In this document: positions 4,580 to 10,543 of the stretch, one piece after another
Position numbering within the stretch: position 1 is the stretch's first letter
Layout: every line of letters starts with the position of its first letter
NCBI GenBank assembly: GCA_041740375.1
Contig: JBGSMB010000008.1
Span: forward strand, 1-10,543
Length of the DNA stretch: 10,543 bases
From: JBGSMB01 sp041740375
GTDB lineage: Bacteria > Patescibacteriota > Saccharimonadia > Saccharimonadales > JAGQMS01
Direction of reading: 5' to 3'
Position numbers and translations under genes: made by a program
Notes under the pieces: generated by a model
What the model was told of the DNA's origin: nothing
The model's database searches: none
Seen by the model: only the letters and a program-made list of their open reading frames with translations

Positions 4580-4802
4580 GTATTCAGAACCTCGGATTCC
4601 ATCCGCTCATCCTTCCTCGAAGTGATGTTTTTTAGCTTATCAGCCGGGCGGTATTTCAACGTTGACTCGGCGAACGCTGGCGCATTCACGTCCTAGTCTC
4701 CCGCCTATCCTACACTCTACTGATACGGAATCTCCGGCCGGATGTGGGAGTCGAACCCTAGTTGCTCACGCAACATGCATCCATGTGCCACCGTTTCTGA
4801 AC
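4534..4802 (-). ncRNA. Free-standing RNA carrying a complete 23S rRNA L1-stalk subdomain (H75-H79)
   Basis: The RNA runs from about 4802 (predicted start) to the hairpin ending at 4534. Positions 4715-4646 align without a gap, from memory, to the L1-stalk region of E. coli 23S rRNA (GTGTAGGATAGG at one end, TTGAAATACCGCCC at the other), with about 51 of 70 bases identical by hand count. All helices are kept with paired changes: H76 GGCGG/CCGCC (4705-4701/4651-4647), H77 GACT/AGTC (4698-4695/4667-4664), H78 eight pairs around the same GCCA loop (4689-4670), H75 GATTCC/GGAATC (4732-4727/4600-4595) and an H79-like stem CATCACTTC/GAAGGATG (4627-4608) followed by conserved GCGGA. The 5' 70 nt hold a GTGA tetraloop hairpin and a T-arm-like GGG-TTCGACT-CCC. 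No protein frame fits. It is either an L1-stalk mimic that could bind ribosomal protein L1 or a separately encoded piece of 23S rRNA; I favour the first. Confidence 0.8.
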
Positions 4803-4808
4803 AGATAT

Positions 4809-4837
4809 ATTTAATACTAATTGCTCACGCCAGTCAA
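4809..4837 (-). promoter_or_regulatory. Promoter of the L1-stalk RNA
   Basis: -35 TTGACT (4837-4832), 17-base spacer, -10 TTAAAT (4814-4809). It starts 2 bases after the holB stop codon, so the RNA need not depend on the translation operon. The spacer holds GCGTGAGCAA (4830-4821), repeated inside the RNA at 4771-4762. Confidence 0.6.
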
Positions 4838-4838
4838 T

Positions 4839-5672
4839 TTATAGATTAACGAGTAATTTTGCTACAGACGTTCGTTTTGAAACACCATAGCTAAGTTCCG
4901 TCTGTGCTTGTTCTATAGCGCTCAGGCGTTTTACCCACGAAGAGATGTCCTGACCTTTTGCAGCAGAGGTTTTAAATCCTATCTGCAGAATTCGCTCTAG
5001 TGATTCAAGCGTGGACCCTAAAAGCGCATCGTTCTTGAGTAGTCCATCAACTTTAAACAGTCTTTTACCTGGTTCGGTAGATAAAAGTTCTTTGGCGATA
5101 TTCATACCTTCTGTAGAAAGAGTATCGTCAACCTCGATAACTAGCCCAGCCCTTCCGCCTGATCTCATATAATCTTTTTCGGCACTATTTTTCGATAACC
5201 CTTGTTTGACAAAATACTCTACAAACTCATCTTTTAATGGCGGTAATACTCGAATTCTCTGCACACGAGAGAGGATTGTTTGAAGCAGTCCGGATGTATC
5301 GGAGCTGCTCAACAAAAAATATGTGCGCTTTGGGGGCTCTTCAAGTAGTTTTAGAAGAGAATTCTGTGTCTCGTGCGTCATTCTATCAGCATCGACAATT
5401 GTTATAACCCTGATTGCATCATCACTAACTTGAAGTTTAGTAAAGTTTTTAAGATTTTTAATTTCTTCTAGCTTGATAGCGCCATCTTCTAAACCAATTT
5501 CATAAAGTTCTAGAGCGCTATCTATGGATAAATTATTTGCAATATGTCGAAGCATTGAGGTTTTGCCTAGATGCTTGTCGCCTTCTAGTAGCAACGCCTG
5601 AGACGGCAAGCTCAAATAGTTGTTAATCTGTTCAAGCGTTTTTATAGAAATTAGTAAATTACTTTGTAGCAT
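4839..5672 (-). CDS. holB: DNA polymerase III delta' subunit-like clamp loader protein
   Basis: 277 residues from the ATG at 5672. An upstream ATG at 5774 is in frame, but the added 34 residues are unlike the family and lie inside the pseudouridine synthase gene. AAA+ features: P-loop GDKHLGKTS (residues 31-39), Walker B-like IVDADRM (92-98), the clamp-loader hallmark NSLLKLLEEPP (104-114) and sensor/arginine-finger region LLQTILSRVQ (129-138). It would load the sliding clamp onto primed DNA with the tau and delta subunits. The zinc-binding cysteine module of many gamma/tau and delta' subunits is absent. It overlaps the upstream gene by 14 bases, so translation is probably coupled, and it ends the operon. 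A short DnaX-like paralogue is possible but less likely. Confidence 0.82.
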   Translation of the reverse strand: MLQSNLLISIKTLEQINNYLSLPSQALLLEGDKHLGKTSMLRHIANNLSIDSALELYEIGLEDGAIKLEEIKNLKNFTKLQVSDDAIRVITIVDADRMTHETQNSLLKLLEEPPKRTYFLLSSSDTSGLLQTILSRVQRIRVLPPLKDEFVEYFVKQGLSKNSAEKDYMRSGGRAGLVIEVDDTLSTEGMNIAKELLSTEPGKRLFKVDGLLKNDALLGSTLESLERILQIGFKTSAAKGQDISSWVKRLSAIEQAQTELSYGVSKRTSVAKLLVNL

Positions 5673-6534
5673 ATTGTTCGAATTCTTCCGGAGTTGGAGC
5701 GATGAACGTTTGAGTGCCGGCTTCCGGTATCTCGATTTCAAGCTTTTGAGCATGCAAAAGCAACCGAGGTGCATTTACTCCACCATAAAGTTCGTCGCCA
5801 ACAATAGGACAATGCAGATAGTTCATATGGACTCTTAGTTGATGTGTGCGGCCTGTTTCGGGGTTAAGGCTCAAGAATGCGTACTTACCACTCTTTGAGA
5901 CTTTTTCTATTACATAATCTGTCACAGCGGACTTACCTCGTTGGTCAACGCGAAACATTTTCGGGTGGCCTGGGTCACGACCTATCGGTGCATCGATCTT
6001 GGCTTTGTCATGCTTTGGTTTTGGGCTGACGACTGCTTGATATGTCTTTTGCACTTTGCGGTCATGAAACTTTTTCTGCAAGAAACTCTGAGTAGCTGTA
6101 TTTTTAGCACATATCATTACACCACTAGTAGCTCGATCGAGGCGGTGCACAATACCTGCCCTTCCAGCGCCTTCTGTTGTCGGGTCTATATATTGCCGCA
6201 GAAAGCTTGCGACACTAGCCTCCATACTAATTCCTCCCCTTGAGTGGCTCAATACTCCTGTAGGTTTATTGATGACTAGTACATTTTTGTCCTCATAGAT
6301 TACCTGGAGTTCTATGGGGTCAAACTCACGTTCAACAAGCCACGAGTCATCAACGACAACCTTGTCACCGAGGCGAAGTTTGTACCCTGCTTTTTGTGCT
6401 GTGCCGTTGATCACTACCATATCGGCAGTAAACAATTTGGATAAGGCCGATCGTGCAAAAGCTGTGTAGTTTTCTGCTAAGAATACATCTGCTCTATGGC
6501 GCGCACTCTCTTCGCCAACAATTAGTGTTTTCAT
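5659..6534 (-). CDS. RluA/RluD-family 23S rRNA pseudouridine synthase
   Basis: 291 residues, cytoplasmic. An N-terminal S4 RNA-binding domain (about residues 12-62, RADVFLAENY...VVINGTAQKAGYKLRLGDKV) precedes the synthase domain. The catalytic motif HRLDRATSGVM (130-140) contains the essential Asp133, and GRTHQLRVHM...GDELYGG completes the family signature. The KPxGxxxH motif is present as KPTGVLSH. Architecture matches RluD, which modifies helix 69 of 23S rRNA, but RluC or tRNA-acting members share it, so no symbol is given. Its ATG directly follows the trpS stop codon with no spacer (TAGATG), which fits coupled translation. Confidence 0.93.
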   Translation of the reverse strand: MKTLIVGEESARHRADVFLAENYTAFARSALSKLFTADMVVINGTAQKAGYKLRLGDKVVVDDSWLVEREFDPIELQVIYEDKNVLVINKPTGVLSHSRGGISMEASVASFLRQYIDPTTEGAGRAGIVHRLDRATSGVMICAKNTATQSFLQKKFHDRKVQKTYQAVVSPKPKHDKAKIDAPIGRDPGHPKMFRVDQRGKSAVTDYVIEKVSKSGKYAFLSLNPETGRTHQLRVHMNYLHCPIVGDELYGGVNAPRLLLHAQKLEIEIPEAGTQTFIAPTPEEFEQYATK

Positions 6535-7557
6535 CTAACGTAATCCGACTGCTTTTTGTACTTTTCCTAAAGTTTCATTGGCAACTATATTCATAGCCGC
6601 TTCACTCGTCTCTAGTTTTTGCACAAGAGCGCTTTCGTCAACAGAAGCTAAGCTACTTTGAAAACCTTGCAAAAATTGCGCCACTAGACCCGAGACTACA
6701 TTTTTTAGGTCACCGTAGCGTTCATTTCCAGTCCATTCGGCAAGTACTTCTTCGTGCGTTTTGTTGCTGAGCAGTTGGTAGATTTGAAGTAAATTAGTAA
6801 CTCCTGGTTGATTCTGCCAATCCCAGTTGATCGCACCGATGTTATCAGTTTCTGCACGCTTGATTTTATCTGCAGCTGCTTCAGGAGTATCGCTAAGTTG
6901 GATCGTACCAGACGGGTCGTCGACACTTTTGCTCATTTTCTTTTCTGGATTACGAAGTGATCGAATTCGAGTACCTTCTAACCTAGGCGAGAATTCGAGT
7001 AGCTTCGACCATTCATCAGGAACGGTAAATAGCTCACCGAACTTGTTATTCATGCGAATACCGAGGTCACGAGCAAGCTCTAGGTGTTGCCTCTGATCAT
7101 CACCCACGGGTACGTATTTTGCACCATACAGCAAAATATCTGCGGCCATGAGTACCGGATAGTCGAACAGACCGGCAGATATTACTTCCTGGTCCTCACT
7201 TTTGTCTTTGAACTGAGTCATTCGTGAAAGCTCGCCAAAGTAGGCAAAGTTGTTCAATATTACGGTAAGTTCACTATGGGCTGGTATGAAGCTTTGTCGA
7301 TAGAGATACATGTCCTCATGGTCAATCGGCACACCAGCCGCCACAAACACTTTCAAGTTCTGAATCGTCTGCGCATAAAGAGTTGAGTGATCTACTTCTG
7401 TCGTAAAACTATGTAGGTCTGGCGCAAACATATTAACTTGATATTCACCCAAGTGGTCTTGCTGTAGCTTTACCATTGGCAAAATGGCACCCAAGTAGTT
7501 ACCTAGGTGATATTCGGCATTTGTCCTCAGACCAGTAAGGATGACAGGTTTACTCAT
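6535..7557 (-). CDS. trpS: Tryptophanyl-tRNA synthetase
   Basis: 340 residues, the normal size of a bacterial class I TrpRS. The HIGH-type motif is HLGN (17-20) in the context EYHLGNYLGA; KMSKS is exact at 207-211. The stretch GLFDYPVLMAADILLY (about 129-144) with VGDDQRQHLELARDL (151-165) is diagnostic of TrpRS rather than TyrRS. It charges tRNA-Trp for protein synthesis. The ATG overlaps the end of the methyltransferase gene by 8 bases (ATGAGTAA), so it is translationally coupled. Nothing is missing from the active site. Confidence 0.97.
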   Translation of the reverse strand: MSKPVILTGLRTNAEYHLGNYLGAILPMVKLQQDHLGEYQVNMFAPDLHSFTTEVDHSTLYAQTIQNLKVFVAAGVPIDHEDMYLYRQSFIPAHSELTVILNNFAYFGELSRMTQFKDKSEDQEVISAGLFDYPVLMAADILLYGAKYVPVGDDQRQHLELARDLGIRMNNKFGELFTVPDEWSKLLEFSPRLEGTRIRSLRNPEKKMSKSVDDPSGTIQLSDTPEAAADKIKRAETDNIGAINWDWQNQPGVTNLLQIYQLLSNKTHEEVLAEWTGNERYGDLKNVVSGLVAQFLQGFQSSLASVDESALVQKLETSEAAMNIVANETLGKVQKAVGLR

Positions 7558-8407
7558 AATCAGCTTCTATTGTACTCGATTTCAGGCTTGCAACGTAAAA
7601 ACCTATTGAATATTCCGATGGTAAGATCCTATATGAGTTTCCTGGTGCTAAATCAGGAAGCGGCCCTTTGCTAATTTTTACTTGCTCGACGGACTGTAGG
7701 TACTTTTTTACAGACTTTTCATTCTCAATTTTATTTAAAGTGCAGGTGCTATAGATAATCTTACCGTCGCTTTTAAGTAACGGCGCAGTGCCTTTGACGA
7801 GCATTCTTTGTAATTGATGAAGACGTTTTACTTTAGCCGGAGACCAAGTTTCTAGGGACGAAACATCGCCTGCTAAAATTTGTCCCTCACCTGAGCATGG
7901 TGCATCTATCAATATTCGATCAAAATACCCTCTTTCGTACGTTTTATTGATGTATTGCCCGGGCATTACCGTTACTGTAGGCATATCCAGGCCTAAACTA
8001 CCGTGTAGGCGCTTTAAACGCACCATACGGTCCTTAGAGACGTCGTTAACATACAAATCTATACTCTTGCCTGTAACCAGCTGTAAATACGCTGACTTGA
8101 GCCCTGGAGCTGCACACACGTCCAAAAGGCTCTGTCTTTCTTGAATATCTAGTGCAAGGCAAGCATACGCACTGGCTAACCCGAATGAAAAGGCTTTGCC
8201 GCTCTTTAAAAGTTCATGATCTTTAGGTAAGGGTACTTCTCCGACCCACATATATGGAGCCCAACTAATTCGTTTGAAACCGTAGCTACCTAAATCTACC
8301 CCCGGTGAACACAAAGTTGGCTTAGTAGGTACAGTCAAAGCCTCAATAGGCCCTAAAAAAGAAAGAGCGGAGGCGAGTAATGCCTTCCGCTCTTCTAACG
8401 TTTTCAT
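7550..8407 (-). CDS. RsmB/RsmF/NSUN-type RNA m5C methyltransferase
   Basis: 285 residues. The S-adenosylmethionine site is DVCAAPGLKS (96-105). Motif IV DAPCSGEG (168-175) and motif VI STCTLNKIENE (220-230) carry the two cysteines, Cys171 and Cys222, used in m5C chemistry by this family; Cys222 is the expected nucleophile. It is shorter than RsmB and lacks its NusB-like domain, and shorter than RsmF/YebU because the C-terminal RNA-binding extension is missing. The substrate (16S rRNA or tRNA) cannot be decided from sequence. It begins 6 bases after rpsI; AGAGG lies 3 bases before the ATG, a close but usable ribosome site. Its place between rpsI and trpS agrees with a translation role. Confidence 0.92.
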   Translation of the reverse strand: MKTLEERKALLASALSFLGPIEALTVPTKPTLCSPGVDLGSYGFKRISWAPYMWVGEVPLPKDHELLKSGKAFSFGLASAYACLALDIQERQSLLDVCAAPGLKSAYLQLVTGKSIDLYVNDVSKDRMVRLKRLHGSLGLDMPTVTVMPGQYINKTYERGYFDRILIDAPCSGEGQILAGDVSSLETWSPAKVKRLHQLQRMLVKGTAPLLKSDGKIIYSTCTLNKIENEKSVKKYLQSVEQVKISKGPLPDLAPGNSYRILPSEYSIGFYVASLKSSTIEADYE

Positions 8408-8413
8408 GTGCCT

Positions 8414-8821
8414 CTAACGCTTAGTAAATTGACGCTGCTTACGAGCACCCTTAAGACCGAACTTCTTGCGTTCTTTCTCTCGAGGATCTCGACCTAGTAG
8501 ATCGGCTCGCTTTAGAGTGCCACGGTAGTCTTCATTGACCAAAGCCAAAGCTTTTGCGATACCAAGCTGAATCGCATCTGCTTGACCTGAGTGACCACCA
8601 CCATTGACCTTTACACTCACATCAAACTGACCTTCTTTGTCTAGTACGACAAATGGCTTCGTTAGCTCGTGCAGGATGTAGTCACTTCCGGAGAAGTATT
8701 CTTCTGCAGTCTTGTCATTAATAGTGATAGCGCCTTTGCCGCCCATTATTCGAACTCGTGCAGACGCGCGACTACGACGCCCTAGCGCATAAAAATAGTT
8801 ATTTGAAGCTGTTTTAGCCAT
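8414..8821 (-). CDS. rpsI: Small-subunit ribosomal protein S9 (uS9)
   Basis: 135 residues, full length. The N-terminal YALGRRSRASARVRI and the central VKVNGGGHSGQADAIQLGIAKAL are the S9 signature. The basic C-terminal tail (KKFGLKGARKQRQFTKR) ends in the universal Lys-Arg that reaches the anticodon of the P-site tRNA. The ATG overlaps the rplM stop by one base (TAATG). The rplM-rpsI pair is one of the most conserved bacterial gene pairs. Confidence 0.98.
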   Translation of the reverse strand: MAKTASNNYFYALGRRSRASARVRIMGGKGAITINDKTAEEYFSGSDYILHELTKPFVVLDKEGQFDVSVKVNGGGHSGQADAIQLGIAKALALVNEDYRGTLKRADLLGRDPREKERKKFGLKGARKQRQFTKR

Positions 8822-9249
8822 TATAGACTCACTTTCTTAGGTGTTTGGGCTGTATGAGTGTGCTCAGACGTTGGGAAAATCCGTAAACGGTTCATTCGCT
8901 CCGAAGCAAGCTTGTTCTTAGGAAGCATGCCTGCAACTGCAAGGCGCACTACATCTGTAGAATCCTTAGCAATTTTCTCTGCAAGGGTCGCTTCTTTCAG
9001 GCTACCAGGATACTGGCTGTGACGGTAATACATTTTGTCTTGCAGCTTGTTACCTGTAACTACAAGATTGTCGGTGTTGATAACCACAACATGGTCGCCG
9101 CAATCAATATGATGCGTATACATTGGCTTGTCTTTGCCAGTAAGAAGCTTTGCGATCTGTGTTGAGAGCCTACCTAGAGGTAGCTCGCTAGCGTCGATGA
9201 TATACCACTCTCTGACTACTTCTGTAGGTTTTGCGCTATAGGTCTTCAT
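8821..9249 (-). CDS. rplM: Large-subunit ribosomal protein L13 (uL13)
   Basis: 142 residues, the usual length. WYIIDASELPLGRLSTQIAKLLTGK (15-39) and VVVINTDNLVVTGNKLQDKMYYRHSQYPG (53-81) are the family core; AVAGMLPKNKLASERMNRL (104-122) is the L13 signature. It assembles early onto 23S rRNA. The ATG overlaps the rplQ stop by one base; GGAT about 10 bases upstream is a weak ribosome site, so coupling is likely. Confidence 0.98.
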   Translation of the reverse strand: MKTYSAKPTEVVREWYIIDASELPLGRLSTQIAKLLTGKDKPMYTHHIDCGDHVVVINTDNLVVTGNKLQDKMYYRHSQYPGSLKEATLAEKIAKDSTDVVRLAVAGMLPKNKLASERMNRLRIFPTSEHTHTAQTPKKVSL

Positions 9250-9740
9250 TATTTCTTATCCTTTGTAGCTGCATTTTTAGCAACTGGCTTTACGGCTGGT
9301 GCTTTTTTAGCAGCTGGTTTCTTAACGCTCGGAACCTTAGCTTCCACAGTCTTAGTAGCTGATGGAGCAACACTGCCATCTAGACTATCCACGAAAGATA
9401 CTCGAGCCATCTGAGCGTTATCACCTCGACGCCATCCAGCTCGTTCGATCCGAAGATGTCCGCTGTTCCGTGTAGTTAACTTTGGTGCAATCTCATCAAC
9501 AAGCTTGTGGGCGCTATCTAGGTGAGCTACCTTAGCAATGATAAGCCTTCGACTATGCAAGTCACCGACTTTTGCCTTAGTGATTAGCTTCTCTACATAC
9601 GGTACCAACTCTTTAGCTTTCGGCGTTGTCGTTACGATCGACTCATGATTAATGAGCTCAGTAGCAAGCCCCTTTAGTAGAGCTCGTCTTTCGTCTCGTT
9701 CACGGCCGAATTTGCGACCTTTATATCCGTGGCGGTGCAT
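9249..9740 (-). CDS. rplQ: Large-subunit ribosomal protein L17 (bL17) with Lys/Ala-rich tail
   Basis: 163 residues. The core (1-120) holds the signature RERDERRALLKGLATELINHESIVTT (13-38) and ends GWRRGDNAQMARVSFVDSL. Residues 121-163 form an extra low-complexity Lys/Ala/Pro tail (VKKPAAKKAPAVKPVAKNA) absent from E. coli L17 and probably disordered and RNA-binding; similar tails occur in some other bacteria. It begins 2 bases after the rpoA stop, the usual alpha-operon order. Confidence 0.97.
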   Translation of the reverse strand: MHRHGYKGRKFGRERDERRALLKGLATELINHESIVTTTPKAKELVPYVEKLITKAKVGDLHSRRLIIAKVAHLDSAHKLVDEIAPKLTTRNSGHLRIERAGWRRGDNAQMARVSFVDSLDGSVAPSATKTVEAKVPSVKKPAAKKAPAVKPVAKNAATKDKK

Positions 9741-9742
9741 TG

Positions 9743-10543
9743 TTAAAGTTCCATCTCCGTCATCTTGTCTTTGACTTCGTCAAGTGCTTTGCTTCCAAAA
9801 CCTTTTAGTTCTTTAAGCTCTGCGTCGCTTAGGCTAAATAAGTCCTTAAGTGTATGAATATCGTTGTTGATGAGTGCATTTGTTGTTCGGGCGCTCAAGT
9901 TTAGGTCTTCGATAGGAACCATAAGCTCAGAAGTCTCTTCGTCGTCACCATAAGAATCATCAATATTCTTAGCGGTAAGTGGAGCACCAGCTTCTACAAC
10001 TGTTGATCCAGCAAGAGCTGTAAACTGATTAACCAAAATAGCGCTTGCTTCTTCAAAAGCTTCCTTAGGAGTTATTGAGCCGTCAGTATCAATTGTAATA
10101 TTTAGCTTATCAAGGTCAGTAATCTGTCCGACACGTGTGTCTTCGACTCTGTAACGTACTCGATATACTGGGCTGAATACAACATCAAGGGCGATCATAT
10201 CTGATGGCTTCTTAGCAGCACTCTCTTCGATTGTTCGGTAGCCTCTGCCAATTTCCACTATAAAGTCGAATACTACAGAAGATTTATCGTCATCGATCGT
10301 ACAAATAACATGCTTTGGATTAACAACTTCTACGTCTGCAGATTTTGCTATATCACCAGCAGTAACAACGCCTTTGCCTTTTTTCTCTAGGCGAAGCGTC
10401 TGAGCTTGTTCGTTGAACACTCGGAAACGTACACCCTTAAGATTGAGCATGATGTCGACAACGTCTTCTTTTACTCCAGGAATCGTCGTAAATTCGTGAG
10501 TTGCGCCTTCTACTTTAAACGCAGTGATTGCAGCACCTGCAAT
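9743..10543 (-). CDS. rpoA: RNA polymerase alpha subunit (5' end outside window)
   Basis: The frame stays open to the window edge. The ATG at 10450 is internal: the 31 codons before it read as alpha N-terminal domain, including HEFTTIPGVKEDVVDI, the dimerisation-domain signature. The visible 266 residues cover the rest of the N-terminal domain (including VFSPVYRVRYRVEDTRVGQ), an acidic linker (SYGDDEETSELM) and the C-terminal domain (LSARTTNALINNDIHTLKDL...LKGFGSKALDEVK), with its two helix-hairpin-helix elements for UP-element DNA and activator contact. It lies directly upstream of rplQ, as in most bacteria. Confidence 0.98.
   Translation of the reverse strand: MAGAAITAFKVEGATHEFTTIPGVKEDVVDIMLNLKGVRFRVFNEQAQTLRLEKKGKGVVTAGDIAKSADVEVVNPKHVICTIDDDKSSVVFDFIVEIGRGYRTIEESAAKKPSDMIALDVVFSPVYRVRYRVEDTRVGQITDLDKLNITIDTDGSITPKEAFEEASAILVNQFTALAGSTVVEAGAPLTAKNIDDSYGDDEETSELMVPIEDLNLSARTTNALINNDIHTLKDLFSLSDAELKELKGFGSKALDEVKDKMTEMEL

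Noticed and set aside
4746..4760. A tRNA gene suggested by GGGTTCGACTCCC
   Set aside because: No 7-bp acceptor stem, D arm, anticodon arm or CCA can be placed around it; the stem is only 3 bp.
4534..4802. tmRNA, RNase P RNA or SRP RNA in the holB-TPR gap
   Set aside because: The T-loop sequence first suggested tmRNA, but there is no Ala acceptor stem with CCA, no tag frame and no matching 5' end. The RNase P core (GAGGAAAGTCC-type) and the SRP GGAAG/AGCAGC loop are absent. The 23S L1-stalk match explains the centre far better.
5673..5774. Upstream in-frame start for holB
   Set aside because: The extra 34 residues are basic and unlike clamp-loader N-termini, and they would overlap the pseudouridine synthase by over 100 bases.
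5941..6243. 100-codon plus-strand frame opposite the pseudouridine synthase
   Set aside because: It lies wholly antisense to a well-supported gene and its product has no family features; a shadow of codon use.
10448..10450. ATG as start of rpoA
   Set aside because: The codons before it read as conserved alpha-subunit sequence up to the window edge.
1..10543. CRISPR arrays, insertion sequences, transposases
   Set aside because: No regularly spaced repeats, no transposase-like protein and no terminal inverted repeats with target duplications were seen.

Overview
The window looks like a chromosomal segment from a small-genome bacterium of the Candidate Phyla Radiation (Patescibacteria), most likely Saccharibacteria (TM7). 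That assignment is inference. It rests on tightly packed translation genes with 0-14 nt junctions, moderate AT bias, a sortase-anchored surface protein, sparse Shine-Dalgarno sites at transcription-unit starts, and the overall look of the proteins. No 16S gene is present to prove it. UGA appears not to be reassigned: the proteins close normally with UAA/UAG and Trp is UGG.

Left part, + strand (1-2118): a secreted beta-propeller-like protein, cut by the window edge, ends in an LAVTG sorting signal. It is followed by a sortase and by a 30-residue single-pass membrane peptide that overlaps the sortase stop codon by one base and has a strong ribosome binding site. Together they form a cell-surface anchoring cassette. 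Convergent to it (2128-3228, - strand) are a small cysteine-containing protein of unknown function and a NadM-like nucleotidyltransferase.

Middle, - strand (3277-4837): tRNA-Tyr(GUA) and tRNA-Thr(UGU), both with encoded CCA, sit among several strong hairpins and a degenerate copy of the tRNA-Tyr 3' half. Next comes a membrane-anchored TPR protein. Between it and holB is a roughly 270-nt independent transcription unit (promoter about 4837-4809, 20-bp terminal hairpin 4579-4534). Its core is a complete copy of the L1-stalk subdomain of 23S rRNA (helices 75-79 of domain V). A 70-nt block aligns without gaps to bacterial 23S rRNA, and base changes in helices 75, 76, 77 and 78 are compensatory. 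This free-standing L1-stalk RNA, with a T-loop-containing 5' domain, is the most striking item in the window.

Right part, - strand (4839-10543): one long translation operon read right to left: rpoA, rplQ, rplM, rpsI, an RsmB/RsmF-type RNA m5C methyltransferase, trpS, a RluA/RluD-type pseudouridine synthase and holB. Junctions are overlapping or only a few bases, so the genes are probably cotranscribed and translationally coupled. The L1-stalk RNA is immediately downstream of this ribosome-centred operon but has its own promoter.
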